Shown: positions 52,041 to 62,400, numbered from the stretch's first letter. The stretch: DNA of 64,000 bases from Streptomyces lunaelactis (GCF_003054555.1 NZ_CP026304.1:1364001-1428000), one strand, 5' to 3'. Notes: generated from the sequence alone by a model not told the origin. Translations and numbers: made by a program.

Positions 52041-54035
52041 TCAGTCACCGGTCGGTCCGGCCTTCCGGGTGCGGGCCAGCTCCTCGTAGAAGCGCAGCAG
52101 TTCGAGGTTGTCCACCGATCCGGGATTGACCGCCTTGGCCAGGGCCGTGCCCTGGAGCAGGCGCTTCACCGGGACCTCGATGCGCTTGCCGGTGAGGGTG
52201 TGCGGGACGCCCGGGACCTCGATGATGTCGTCCGGGACATGGCGGGGGGAGAGCTCCTCGCGGATCGTCTGCTTGATGCGTGCCCGCAGGCCGTCGTCGA
52301 GACAGGCGCCGTCCACGAGGTGGACGAAGAGTGGCATCCAGTAGCCGCCGTCCGGCTCCTCCAGGCCGATGACGAGGGATTCCTTGATCTCGGGGAGGCG
52401 TTCGACGGCTTCGTAGATGTCCGCCGATCCCATCCGTACGCCCTGGCGGTTCAGGGTGGAGTCCGAGCGGCCGTGGATGATCACGGAGCCGCGGTCGGTG
52501 ATCGTGATCCAGTCGCCGTGCCGCCAGACGCCGGGGAACATCTCGAAGTAGCTGTCGCGGTAGCGGCTGCCGTCGGGGTCGTTCCAGAACCGGATCGGCA
52601 TGGACGGCATGGGGTTGGTGACGACGAGTTCGCCGACCTCACCGATGAGCGGCTTGCCCTGGGGGTCCCAGGACTGGAGGTCGGTGCCGAGGCAGGCGGC
52701 CTGGAGTTCGCCGATGTGGACGGGCAGGGTGGGCACCGCGCCGGCGAAGCAGCTGCACACGTCCGTGCCGCCGCTGACGGAGGCGATCCAGAGGTCTTCG
52801 GCCACTTCGTCGTGCAGCCAGCGGAAGCCGTCGGGCGGGAGCGGGGAGCCGGTGGTGGCGACGCACTTGATGCGGGACAGGTCGTGGTCGCGCCCGGGGT
52901 GGACCTCCGCCTTGCGGCAGGCCATGACGTACGCGGCGGAGGTGCCGAAGAGGGTGGCTTCGGTGCGTTCGGCGATGCGCCATTGGGCGCCGGTGTCGGG
53001 GTAGCCGGGGCTGCCGTCGTACAGGACCACGGTGGTGCCGGTGAGCAGGCCGGAGACGAGGAAGTTCCACATCATCCAGCCGGTGGAGGTGTACCAGAAG
53101 AAGCGGTCCTCGGGGCCGAGGTCGCAGTGCAGGCCGAGCTGCTTGAAGTGCTCCAGCAGGATGCCGCCCTGCGATTGGACGATGGCCTTCGGCAGACCCG
53201 TCGTCCCGGAGGAGTACAGGACCCAGAGCGGGTGGTCGAAGGGGACCTGTTCGAAGACCGGTTCCGTGTCGCCCGACGTGACCGCGGACCAGTCGAGGGC
53301 GCCTGCGGGGGCCTCGGTGCCGAGCAGCGGGATGTGGATCACCGCGCGCAGGGTGGGGAGTTCACTGCGGAGTTCGGCGACGGTCTCGGTGCGGTCGTGC
53401 TCCTTGCCGCCGTAGCGGTAGCCGTCGACGGTGAACAGGATGACGGGCTCGACCTGCTGGAAGCGGTCGAGGACGCTGCGGGCGCCGAAGTCGGGGGCGC
53501 AGGAGGTCCACACCGCGCCGACGGCCGCGGTGGCGAGCAGGGCGGTGACGGCCTGCGGGATGTTGGGGAGGTAGCCGCTGACCCGGTCTCCGGGGCGTAC
53601 GCCGAGGGCGCGCAGTTCGGCGGCCAGAGCGCCCACCTGGCGGCGGAGCTCTGACCAGCTGATCGGAGTCGTCTCATGTGTTTCGTCCACATGCAGCAGC
53701 GCCGCGTCATGGGTGCGGGCCGGGTCCTCGGCGGTGCGCAGCGCGTGCTCGGCGTAGTTGAGGGTGGCGCCGGGGAACCACTGGGCGCCGGGCATGGCGG
53801 GATCGGCGAGGACCCTTTCGTACGGGGCCGAGAACCGCACGTCGAACCAGTCGGCGACCGCCCGCCAGAAGGTCTCGAGCTCGTCGACGGACCAGCGGTG
53901 CAGCGCCGCGTAGCCGCCCTGCACCGGGGCTCCGTAGCGTTCGGCGGCCCAGGACTGGAAGCGGGTGATCCTGGCGGCGGCGATGCGGTCGGGGTCCGGC
54001 TGCCAGAGGGGGGCAGGGCTGGCTGCTGAGGTCAT
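52041..54035 (-). CDS. Acetoacetyl-CoA synthetase
   Basis: 664 aa from the ATG at 54035 with GGGAG upstream; the longer frame upstream is noise. ANL-family adenylating enzyme: YSSGTTGLPKAIVQSQGG (A3), the A5 motif TSTGWMMWNF, and the C-terminal TLTGKRIEVPVKRLL with catalytic Lys617. The N-terminal FQSWAAERYGAPVQGGYAAL and ANL order fit acetoacetate-CoA ligase, which activates acetoacetate directly. A hairpin is upstream at 54075-54104. Confidence 0.93.
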   Translation of the reverse strand: MTSAASPAPLWQPDPDRIAAARITRFQSWAAERYGAPVQGGYAALHRWSVDELETFWRAVADWFDVRFSAPYERVLADPAMPGAQWFPGATLNYAEHALRTAEDPARTHDAALLHVDETHETTPISWSELRRQVGALAAELRALGVRPGDRVSGYLPNIPQAVTALLATAAVGAVWTSCAPDFGARSVLDRFQQVEPVILFTVDGYRYGGKEHDRTETVAELRSELPTLRAVIHIPLLGTEAPAGALDWSAVTSGDTEPVFEQVPFDHPLWVLYSSGTTGLPKAIVQSQGGILLEHFKQLGLHCDLGPEDRFFWYTSTGWMMWNFLVSGLLTGTTVVLYDGSPGYPDTGAQWRIAERTEATLFGTSAAYVMACRKAEVHPGRDHDLSRIKCVATTGSPLPPDGFRWLHDEVAEDLWIASVSGGTDVCSCFAGAVPTLPVHIGELQAACLGTDLQSWDPQGKPLIGEVGELVVTNPMPSMPIRFWNDPDGSRYRDSYFEMFPGVWRHGDWITITDRGSVIIHGRSDSTLNRQGVRMGSADIYEAVERLPEIKESLVIGLEEPDGGYWMPLFVHLVDGACLDDGLRARIKQTIREELSPRHVPDDIIEVPGVPHTLTGKRIEVPVKRLLQGTALAKAVNPGSVDNLELLRFYEELARTRKAGPTGD

Positions 54036-54074
54036 GGGGCGGCTCCCGGGTGGCTCTACGCGGTGTCTGCGTGT

Positions 54075-54104
54075 GTCACGCGCACGGCGGGGTGTGCGCG
54101 TGAC
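54075..54104. promoter_or_regulatory. Perfect 11-bp inverted repeat upstream of acetoacetyl-CoA synthetase
   Basis: GTCACGCGCAC (54075-54085) and its complement (54094-54104) with an 8-nt loop sit 40 bp upstream of the start. May be an operator or leader hairpin. Confidence 0.4.
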
Positions 54105-54251
54105 GCGGCTGACACGGACGATGCCATGTGATCGTCTTTCGCACCAGGGCTCCCCACCCATGGTCGGACAGGGGAACATGTGCTCCCACCACGGGTGAAC
54201 GGGAGTTGAACAAACCCCACGTGAGCGCCGCCGGATGGCAGGGTGAGCTGC

Positions 54252-56612
54252 ATGGACGGTCGTGGGCTGGTGCGCTCGGTAGGGATCTTCGGAACGGTGC
54301 AGGGGTTGCGCGCGGCACGCTCGGCCTGGCGGCAGCGGCGGACCGATGCGAGAGCGCTGCCGGCCCGGGGAGCGGAGCGGGCCAGGGTGCCGGGTCCGGT
54401 GAGCGGGGCCGAGCCACTGCCGGGCGGCGGGATCGTCCGGTTCGCCCGTTCGGAGCTGCGCATCCGGGTCGCGGTGGGCGGCGCGGTCTTCTGGGGCTGG
54501 GACGGCGCGGAACCGGAGCCCTCGTACGCCCTCGACGGGACGCCTCCCGAGCCGGATCCGCGGGCCGAGCTGGAGCCCGACAAGAACGGCGGCTGGCGTG
54601 TGGTGTCGGAGCGGGTGCGCGTGGAGGTCTCCCGGCACGGCGCCGTCGAGATCCGTACGCCAGGCGGTGTCGTACTGCGCCGGGATCTGCCGCCGCGCTG
54701 GTGGGAGCCGGTGCGGGGCGGTCCGGCGCGCTGGGTGCAGCGGACCGAAGTGCCCGCGGACGCACGTTTCTTCGGGCTCGGCGGCCGGGCGTCGGGGCCA
54801 CGGCTGCGGGACGGCACGTACCGGCTGTGGAACACCGACCCCAGGGGCAGCTTCGGGCCCGACGACGATCCCCTGTACATCACCATGCCGGTGCAGCTGG
54901 TGGTCGCCGACGCGGGCACGCATCTCGCCTTCCACGACAACTCCTGGGACGGCCGCGTCACCCTGCGCGAGGGCGAGGAGGGCGAGGGCTCCGGGCACGA
55001 CCGGCCGGGCACCAGCGAGGTGCGCATGGACGGCGGGCCGCTGCGCTGCTGGGTGGTGGTGGGCACTCCCGCGCGGGTGCTGAGGGGCTGGACGCAGCTG
55101 ACGGGCGCGCCCGCGCTGCCGCCGTCCTGGGCGCTGGGGCCGCAGCACGCCCGGTGGGGTTTCGGCAGCGAGCGGGAGGTTCGGCGGATCGTCGCGGGCT
55201 ACCGGGAGCGCGAGCTGCCGCTGTCCGCGGTCCATCTGGACATCGACCACTACGACGCGCATCAGGTCTTCACCGTCGACCGGGAGCGTTTTCCGGATCT
55301 CCCGGGGATGGCCAAGGATCTGCGCGACGACGGGGTGCGGCTGGTCTCCATCGTCGATCCCGCGGTGAAGGCGGAGCCCGGGACCGCGGTGTACGACAGC
55401 GGGGCAGCGGCCGACGCGTTCGTACGGGACGGTCGCGGGCGGGAGGTGCGGGGCGTCGTCTGGCCCGGCGAATGCGTCTATCCGGACTTCACCGATCCAC
55501 GCGCGCGTGAGTGGTGGGGCGGGCTGTACGAGGAGCGGCTGGCGCAGGGCTTCTCCGGCGTGTGGCACGACATGAACGAGCCCGTGTCCTTCACTCCGTT
55601 CGGGGACATGACGCTGCCGCGCTCGGCCCGGCACGCGTTGGAGGGACGCGGTGGCGACCACCGGGAGGCCCACAACGTGTACGGCCTCGCGATGGCGCGC
55701 GCGGGGCACGAGGGGCTGCGGCGACTGCGACCCGAGGAGCGGCCGTTCCTCTTCTCGCGCTCCGGCTGGGCGGGCATGCAGCGGTACGGAGGCACCTGGT
55801 CCGGAGATGTGACCACCGGCTGGCCGGGGCTGCGCGCCTCGCTCTCCCTGGTGCTGGGGCTCGGGCTGTGCGGTGTGCCGTACTCCGGTCCCGATGTGGG
55901 CGGCTTCGACGGCAGTCCGTCGCCCGAGCTGTATCTGCGCTGGTTCCAACTGGGGGCGCAGCTGCCGTTGTTCCGTACGCATGCGGCGATCGACGCGGGG
56001 CGCAGGGAGCCGTGGGAGTTCGGCCCCGAGGTCCTCGCGCATGCGCGGGCGGCGCTGGCCGAACGGGAGCGGCTGCGGCCCTACTTCGTCACGCTGGCGC
56101 ACCTGGCGAGGCTGACCGGGGCGCCGTACGCGAGGCCCATGTGGTGGGGCTGTCCTGAGGACCGGGCGCTGCGCGACTGCGAGGACGCGTTTCTGCTGGG
56201 TGACGCGCTGCTGGTCGCGCCGGTGCTGGAGGGCGGGACGGACCGGCGGGCGGTGCGGCTGCCGCGGGGGCGGTGGTACGACACGGCGACGGGCCAGGCG
56301 TACGACGGCCCCGGCCAGGTGCTGGTGGACGCTCCCCTGTCACGTATCCCGGTACTGGCCCGGGGTGGTTCGGTGATTCCGGTACGGGGTGCGGACGGCG
56401 GGATGGAGCTGGAGGTGTGGGCACCTGCGGCGGGGCGTACGGGCGGCGGTCTGGTGGTCCCGGACATGGGCGACGGCTGGGAGCGGGCCGAGGTGGAGCG
56501 GTACCGGACTCGGCTGGTGGACGGGCGGGTCGTGGTGAAGCAGATCAAGGGGGACGGGTCGGCTCCGCCGAGGTGGCGGGTGCGGGTGCGGGGGCTGGGG
56601 GCGGCGGCCTGA
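54252..56612 (+). CDS. Glycoside hydrolase family 31 (alpha-glucosidase-like)
   Basis: 786 aa from the ATG at 54252 with GGGTGAG upstream; a GTG at 54243 is possible. GH31 hydrolase: catalytic nucleophile Asp440 in GVWHDMNEPVSF, acid/base Asp519 in TWSGDVTTGWP, and substrate loop HLDIDHYDAHQVF. No signal peptide, so cytosolic action on imported maltodextrins or alpha-glycosides is likely. Divergent from the acetoacetyl-CoA synthetase. Clean, complete gene. Confidence 0.95.
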   Translation: MDGRGLVRSVGIFGTVQGLRAARSAWRQRRTDARALPARGAERARVPGPVSGAEPLPGGGIVRFARSELRIRVAVGGAVFWGWDGAEPEPSYALDGTPPEPDPRAELEPDKNGGWRVVSERVRVEVSRHGAVEIRTPGGVVLRRDLPPRWWEPVRGGPARWVQRTEVPADARFFGLGGRASGPRLRDGTYRLWNTDPRGSFGPDDDPLYITMPVQLVVADAGTHLAFHDNSWDGRVTLREGEEGEGSGHDRPGTSEVRMDGGPLRCWVVVGTPARVLRGWTQLTGAPALPPSWALGPQHARWGFGSEREVRRIVAGYRERELPLSAVHLDIDHYDAHQVFTVDRERFPDLPGMAKDLRDDGVRLVSIVDPAVKAEPGTAVYDSGAAADAFVRDGRGREVRGVVWPGECVYPDFTDPRAREWWGGLYEERLAQGFSGVWHDMNEPVSFTPFGDMTLPRSARHALEGRGGDHREAHNVYGLAMARAGHEGLRRLRPEERPFLFSRSGWAGMQRYGGTWSGDVTTGWPGLRASLSLVLGLGLCGVPYSGPDVGGFDGSPSPELYLRWFQLGAQLPLFRTHAAIDAGRREPWEFGPEVLAHARAALAERERLRPYFVTLAHLARLTGAPYARPMWWGCPEDRALRDCEDAFLLGDALLVAPVLEGGTDRRAVRLPRGRWYDTATGQAYDGPGQVLVDAPLSRIPVLARGGSVIPVRGADGGMELEVWAPAAGRTGGGLVVPDMGDGWERAEVERYRTRLVDGRVVVKQIKGDGSAPPRWRVRVRGLGAAA

Positions 56613-56642
56613 CCTGGGGCACTGCCCCACCGCCCCACCCCC

Positions 56643-57152
56643 TCAGTCGCCGGGAAGCGCGTAGTCGCCCGCGAACCAGTTCCGTACGGCGATCGTGTGC
56701 AGTGGGAACGCCAGCTCGGCCGGGGCGTGCAGCAGGTGCCAGCCGTCCGTCTCGTCCGTCGGCGCCGGGAGCGGGAGTTCCGCCGCGGCGCGTTCCGGGA
56801 GCAGGCCGAAGAGGAGCAGATGGCCGTTCGGCGAGCTGAGCGCGTCGGCGAGGCGGACGTCCTGGTGTGCCGCCTCGATGCCCGTCTCCTCCCTCAACTC
56901 CCTTACGACCGCGTGCCGCCAGTCCTCGGCGTGGTCGATGAAGCCGCCGGGGAGTGCGACGCCGCCGCGCTGCGGTTCGATCGTCCGGGTGATGACGACA
57001 AGGCCGAGGCCGTCCGCGTCTCGCGCGGGAAGGAGCGCGATCGCGACCGGCAGTGGATTGCGGTACGCCGTCTCGCCGCAGGCCGGGCAGGTACGGGGCC
57101 AGCCGGCGGCGGGGCCGTACGGCGCACCGCAGTTGCCGCAGTGGGAGTCCAT
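56643..57152 (-). CDS. NUDIX hydrolase with N-terminal zinc ribbon
   Basis: 169 aa from an ATG at 57152 (MDSHCGNCGAPYG); a GTG at 57179 is the longer alternative. A zinc ribbon (CGNCG ... CPACGE) precedes the Nudix domain with the box GGFIDHAEDWRHAVVRE then LREETGI, all metal-binding glutamates present. Related to NADH pyrophosphatases and uncharacterised ADP-ribose-type NUDIX enzymes; the substrate is not clear. Convergent with the GH31 gene. Confidence 0.9.
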   Translation of the reverse strand: MDSHCGNCGAPYGPAAGWPRTCPACGETAYRNPLPVAIALLPARDADGLGLVVITRTIEPQRGGVALPGGFIDHAEDWRHAVVRELREETGIEAAHQDVRLADALSSPNGHLLLFGLLPERAAAELPLPAPTDETDGWHLLHAPAELAFPLHTIAVRNWFAGDYALPGD

Positions 57153-57211
57153 GGACACGCGCGGACTGTATCCGATCACCTGTCCCGAGGGCCCCGGAAC
57201 TGATAGACGGT

Positions 57212-57332
57212 GTGCCCAAGACCGGACTTGCTTCCACTCTCCGTACCCTGCTCGCGACGGCAGCCGCGCTCCTCACTGTCACGGCCACCGCCCCCGCGGC
57301 GCAGGCCAAGCCCGAGCCGAAGGCGCCCCTCG
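57212..57332 (+). pseudogene. Signal-peptide fragment of a secreted protein
   Basis: A GTG at 57212 starts a signal peptide (MPKTGLASTLRTLLATAAAL, then LTVTATAPAAQA) and KPEPKAPLV, after which the sequence changes abruptly to a different gene remnant at about 57333. The junction suggests a deletion. The mature protein is lost. Confidence 0.4.
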
Positions 57333-57463
57333 TTCGGCGGCCAATTCATGGATGCCCCAACGCTGTTGGCGAACTATCGTTCCCTTCTGGACCTGATGGA
57401 GCGCTCCGCGCTCCCTCCTGATGAGTCACAAAGCTCATCCGGTCCATCGCCCGCGAGCTGTGA
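57333..57463 (+). pseudogene. C-terminal remnant of a DUF5753-type XRE regulator
   Basis: Frame 57333 reads FGGQFMDAPTLLANYRSLLD, then LMERSALPPDES; a one-base shift at 57420-57431 leads to KLIRSIAREL and the stop at 57461. The pattern of a helix with SALPPDES and LIRxIAxEL at the end resembles the C-terminus of DUF5753 (Scr1-type) regulators, which usually precede a DUF397 gene, as here. Confidence 0.45.
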
Positions 57464-57475
57464 AAGGTTCAACAG

Positions 57476-57660
57476 ATGCCCGAAGATAACTGGCAGCACT
57501 CATCCTTCTGCGCAGGTGGCGGCAACAACTGTGTCGAGGTCGCCCTGGCGGGAGGCAACGGCATCGCGATACGGGAAAGCGAGAGCCCGGCCGACATCGT
57601 TTCGACGAACCGGGCCGCCCTGAAGGCGCTGGTCCTGGGGAGGCTCAGGAAACCTACTAA
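57476..57660 (+). pseudogene. DUF397 protein, truncated or frameshifted
   Basis: The ATG at 57476 has GAAAGG at a good distance. The product MPEDNWQHSSFCAGGGNNCV and VALAGGNGIAIRESESPADIV is a DUF397 domain (about 50 residues). The frame after ALKALVLG changes to non-homologous sequence and continues to 57949; a +1 reading ends at 57658. DUF397 proteins are partners of Scr1-type regulators. Probably inactive here. Confidence 0.55.
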
Positions 57661-57831
57661 ACATCACAATGATGGCCTCGATTGGCATGTTTATGGTGTT
57701 GCTTTGGGTGGTTACCCTCGATCGTGTGCCGGAAGCGGCGAGGGTGCCCGTTGCCCCGGACAAGGGCGGGTAGCCCGGCTCGTGGCCGAGCTACACCGGC
57801 TGCACTCGTACGAGAGGTTGTGGAACAGGCG

Positions 57832-58095
57832 ATGTATGACGAATGGACCGCCGTTAAGCAGAAGTTCCCCTACGGGTCCACGGTCAACGGCACCGTTGAA
57901 GAGGTCGCTCCCTTCGGAATCTTCATTTCAGTGGAGGGTTTGCAACTGAGTGGTGCTTTCGCGGATGTGGCGGGAATGCACCACGGCGGCGCCGATGGTT
58001 ATACGGTGATCTGGCCCGAGGTGGGTGATTCGGTCACCGGAGTCGTAGTCGAGCACACAGAGCGCAACTATCAGCTCAAGCTTCACCTGAGGTGA
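57832..58095 (+). CDS. S1-domain-like small protein
   Basis: 87 aa from the ATG at 57832 (MYDEWTAVKQKFPYGSTVNG); a GTG at 57820 is possible. The core TVNGTVEEVAPFGIFISVEG and VGDSVTGVVVEHTERNYQLK is an S1/OB-fold RNA-binding domain. It lies in the decay zone but its own frame is clean. Function unknown; RNA binding or an anti-toxin-like role next to the RHS gene are both speculative. Confidence 0.6.
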   Translation: MYDEWTAVKQKFPYGSTVNGTVEEVAPFGIFISVEGLQLSGAFADVAGMHHGGADGYTVIWPEVGDSVTGVVVEHTERNYQLKLHLR

Positions 58096-58105
58096 TCGAT
58101 CCGGG

Positions 58106-58630
58106 TTAGTGGCAGTCGAAGCGGTGGGCGTACGGCAGGTCCGGGCACCGGCAGAGGAACAGGTAGATCCTCCTCGCGCTCGTCCTCGCCCGGCTCGGGT
58201 ACGTTCCGCAGCAGGCCCGCGGCTACGACCTCCGCCTCGCTGCGCCAGTACAGTCTCGGCAGTGCGGCGCCGGCCGGGTCCTCGGGATGGATCAAGGAGC
58301 ACCAGACCAGCTGCAACATGTCCTTCCCGGCAGGGAATTCGAGCCCGGGACGTCCTGGCGAAGAGCTGGACCGCTGGCACCATGGGCACCGACTCCGGCG
58401 TGACCTCCCCGCCCGGCCCGAACCCGGACCCGTAGGTCCAGTGCCCGGACTCGGCGCAGTGCGGCCAGGGTTCCCCGGCGGGCCAGAGCAGCGGGCCGCC
58501 CATGGAGCGAGCTTTCGTGGACGCCGGGGTCCCCGCTCGGGTACAGCAGGGTCGTCTCCCTGGCGAGGTCGGTGAACTCCGGTATCAACGCCTGTAGGCC
58601 GAAGGGCGGTTCGGGGATGTTTCGGGGCAC
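58106..58630 (-). pseudogene. YwqG/DUF1963-like gene broken by frameshifts and a deletion
   Basis: Three frames together rebuild one protein. Frame one, from the ATG at 58630: MPRNIPEPPFGLQALIPEFT and RETTLLYPSGDPGVHESS. Frame two: MGGPLLWPAGEPWPHCAESG to PAVQLFAR. Frame three: EFPAGKDMLQLVWCSLIHPE and ALPRLYWRSEAEVVAAGLL. Then an abrupt jump to IYLFLCRCPDLPYAHRFDCH and a stop at 58106. At least two frameshifts and a probable internal deletion. Confidence 0.6.
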
Positions 58631-58685
58631 GGTGCGAGTCCTCCTGGGGTGGGTCTGACGAAGGCCGTGTGGGAGACGCCGGCCA

Positions 58686-59195
58686 TCAGCCGACGCTCCC
58701 GTCGGCCTTGGGCAGCTCGCCGGTGCACGTGGCCCGGCCGAACTCGCCCATGGCAGTGGCGCGTTGGACGTGGCGGCCTCGGATGGCCAGGGTGCAGCTG
58801 GCCTCGCCGCCCTTCTCGTCCAGGATGACGTTGATGTTGGGCGCCTTGCCGATCGGGACGCGGACGGACTTCTTCCACGGCAGGTCGACAGCGGAGAGGA
58901 CCGTGGCCTTGCCTGCTTCGCTGCGGGCCAGGTAGGAGATCTCGGCGGTGCCCTTGCCGGTGACCTCGTAGGTCACTTCGGCGGTGGGGACGGCGCGGGG
59001 CTTCGGCTTGTCGGGGGTGTCGAGGATGCCGTAGCCGATGAGCCCGCCGCAGGCGAGGAGGAGAGCCGCGGCTATGGCGATTGCGCGCCGGTCGATTCCC
59101 TTTGGGGTGTCCGTTGAAACCTCGGGGCTTTCGACAATTTCAGTCGTTTCTGCGGGCAGCTTGGCTGATTCCGTGGATTCTGTCGATGGCGGCAT
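58686..59195 (-). CDS. MmpS-like membrane-anchored protein
   Basis: 169 aa from the ATG at 59195 with GCGGGA upstream; a TTG further up is less likely. A Ser/Thr/Glu-rich cytoplasmic head, one transmembrane helix (RAIAIAAALLLACGGLIGYG), and an external beta domain with VTYEVTGKGTAEISYLAR and SCTLAIRGRHVQRATA. The external part resembles MmpS-type accessory proteins of transporters; no MmpL gene is nearby, so the assignment is tentative. Confidence 0.65.
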   Translation of the reverse strand: MPPSTESTESAKLPAETTEIVESPEVSTDTPKGIDRRAIAIAAALLLACGGLIGYGILDTPDKPKPRAVPTAEVTYEVTGKGTAEISYLARSEAGKATVLSAVDLPWKKSVRVPIGKAPNINVILDEKGGEASCTLAIRGRHVQRATAMGEFGRATCTGELPKADGSVG

Positions 59196-59489
59196 GGAAG
59201 TTCCCGCTTTCAATCGGTACGCGATTTCAGAACCGGGCGGTTATACACCAAGTGATGTGCCACGCGCGAGCATGTGGAAGAAGCGGACGTATCCGAATTG
59301 TTCTGAGGGTTGACGTGGCGCCGTCAATGTGAGTAGACATCGGCATGCCCCTGGCCAGGGGTGACGAAAGTTCACCCCACGAGCCGACCCGGAGTTTCGG
59401 GCCGGTGTAATCGGCGTGCCCTCATTCGGGATTTCGCGCACGCGAAAGCGCGAGAAATGCGAGAAGAGGGCTGCCCCAGGAAGGGCATT
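59196..59489. other. Intergenic region upstream of the RHS gene
   Basis: About 290 bp, AT-richer than its surroundings, between divergent genes. No gene is supported. A short hairpin TTTCGCG-N4-CGAAAGCGCGAG region lies near 59430. Confidence 0.4.
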
Positions 59490-62400
59490 GTGAAAGTAAG
59501 GTTGGGGAGATTCATCTCCTGCCTTGTGGTGTCGGCGGTCGCAGGTACTGCGCTACCGCAAGTGGCTTATGCCGCACCGGCATCCAAGGATGACGACGGC
59601 AAGGGCGTTTTCGATACCTTCAAGGGCTGGTTTTCCGACGACGACGAAAGGGAGCTGGCCAAACCTCCCGTCGGCGGAAAGCTCGCGGTACCGAGCCGCG
59701 AGAAGCTGCCGAAGGGCAAGAAGCTTCCGAAGGCCAAGCGCGTCAAGGAGCTGACCGGGAAGCGCAGCGGCAGTGCGCGGTTCTGGCAGATGTCGGACGG
59801 GCGGGTGCAGGCCGAGCTGTCGGCCGTGCCGACCTCGTACAAGGCCGGGAAGTCCGGGAATTCCTGGAAGCCGATCGACACGGCCGTCCGCGCCACGGAC
59901 AAGAAGGGCTTCGACTTCACCAACGGGTCCAATACGGCCACCAGTTGGTTCGGGTCGGACGCCGGGCGGATTCTGCGTTTCGAGGCGGGCGACGGCCGTA
60001 CGGTCACCTTCGGTCTGGAGGGTGCGGCGAAGTCGTCGCTCAAGCCCACGGCCAAGGGCGACACCGTTACGTACAAGGACGCCATGTCCGGTGCGGATCT
60101 CACCTATCAGGTGGGTCCCGGCCGGGTGAAGGAGAACATCGTCCTCGGTGAACGGCCGGACGGGGCGGTGTCGTTCACCTTCTCGCTGGACACCGACGGG
60201 CTGACGCCGCGGACCGCCAAGGACGGTTCGATCGGCTTCTACAGCGAGGCGTCCCGCTTCCCGGTGATGACGATCCCCGCGCCGTACATGACGGACGCGA
60301 AGAAGGCGAAGTCGTCGCCGTACGGGCATGCGTACAGCTCCAAGGTGACGCAGAAGCTGGTACGCGACGGCAAGGGCTGGAAGCTGCGGGTCACGCCGGA
60401 CGCCAAGTGGCTGGCGGCGAAGGAACGCCAGTATCCGGTGGCGATCGACCCGACGATCACCATCATGCCGGGCTCGGCCACCTCGCAGGACGTGATGGTC
60501 AGGTCGGACACCCCGACCACCAACTACAACTCCACCTGGGACCTTTCGGCGGGCAAGACCAGCAGCACGGCCATGGCGCGCTCGCTGCTGCGGTTCCCGC
60601 TGGACGAGATCCCGGCCGGGACGAAGATCGACGCCGCCCGGCTGGGTGTCTACTACGACCAGGTGCACACCAGCGGCTCCAGCAAGGTGACCATCGGCGC
60701 CTACCGGGCGACCGGACCCTGGACCGAGGCGCAGGCCAACTGGTCCAACACCAGCGCGCTCGTCGGTGAGCAGTCCGGCACCACCGTGCTGATGGACGAC
60801 GGCGACGCCGGTACGGCCGCGGTCGGCGAGTGGCCGACGGGCTCCACCACCGGCGGGGCGGCGACCAACGACGACTTCGCCTACAACAAGAACACCGCCA
60901 CGGGCGAGACGTACACCTGGCAGCCCAACGTTCCGGAGACCGACTCCTACCGGACCGACGTGCACTACCCGGCGGCGGCGGATGCGGCCACGGCCGCCCC
61001 GTACACCGTCAACTACAGCGGCGGCAGCAAGAATTACACGGTCAACCAGACCGGTACCGGCGGGGTCTGGAAGACCCTGGAGAGTGTCGAGTACCCCTGG
61101 GCCAAGGGCACGGCCGGCAAGATCGTGCTCGGGGACACCGGCAGTTCCAGCACGCGCACGCTGGCGGACTCGGTCCGGCTGGTGAACCCCGCGGCCAAGA
61201 CCAAGGGCGTCGGCGAGTACAGCCAGTGGCACGACTTCCCGGTCACCGACACCGTCCAGAAGTGGGCGTCGGGGACGGCGGCCAACAACGGCTTCATCCT
61301 CAAGGCGGTCGACGAGACGTCGACGGCGCCGCTGGGCGGTCCGCAGTACGAGGCCGGTGAGAACTTCTACGGCGGCGAGGTCTCCTCGTACCCGCGGCTG
61401 ACCGTCACCTACGGCAAGGTCGGCACCGCGCTCGACTCGCCGACGGTGGTGCACTCGACCGGACCCGAGCTGTCCTGGCCGCATTACACCAACTCGACCG
61501 GCAGCCCGAGCAACGACATCGTCGAGTACCAGCTGCACCGCTCCACGCAGCAGGTGTTCACGCCGTCGGCGGCGACGCTCGTCGCCCCGATCGCGTCGAC
61601 CGCGACGACTTACACGGACACCACGGCAGTGCCGACCCCCGACTCCAGCTCCTCGGAGATCGGGAAGTCGTACTACTACCAGCTGGCCGTGAAGACCAAG
61701 GCCGGGGAGGTTCTCGGGTCGCCCACCCGCGTGGTGGGCATCCCGAAGGCCGGCCGGACGATGAAGATCATCCAGGCCAACCCGAAGAACTCGGTCAACC
61801 CGACGGACACCACGCTGTCCTCGGCCTCGCCGACCACCAACTGGAACAAGCTGGTCCAGGCCGGAGTCGGCCAGTCCTGGCTGAGCGTGGGCAACAACTC
61901 GGCGACGTACGACAAGACGCGTTCGGTGCTGAAGTTCCCCACCAGTGATATTCCGACCACCGCCACCATCCTGGACAACAAGCTCTACATGTGGGGCACC
62001 CTGACGTCCCAGGTGCCGGGCAGTGCGATCTACGAACTCCACTCCCTGACACAGGACTTCACCGAAACCACCGCGACCTGGAACAACGCGAACGCCACCA
62101 CGCCGTGGACAACGGCCGGCGGCGACATGTCGGCGACCGTCGCCGACACCGTCGCGAACATCAACACCGACCTGGGGCGGCACTGGTGGGGCGCCACCGG
62201 ACTGATGCAGTCCTGGGTCAGGACGCCCGCCAACAACAAGGGCGTGGCGCTGCGGCTGAAGGACGAGTCGTTGACCGGGCCGCAGGAGCGCAGCCTGTTC
62301 CTGTCGTCCGAGGCGCAGGACGTCCAGATGCGTCCGTACATGCAGGTCATCTACGTCGACTCGACGACCGAGGACACGTACTACGCGCCGCAGACCCCGG

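Noticed and set aside
54036..56102. A long in-frame upstream extension of acetoacetyl-CoA synthetase
   Set aside because: It is antisense to the GH31 gene and has no family sequence; the ATG at 54035 has a ribosome site.
57669..57773. A possible 34-residue membrane peptide (MMASIGMFMVLLWVV...) in the decay zone
   Set aside because: It starts without a clear ribosome site and overlaps the broken DUF397 region; chance cannot be excluded.
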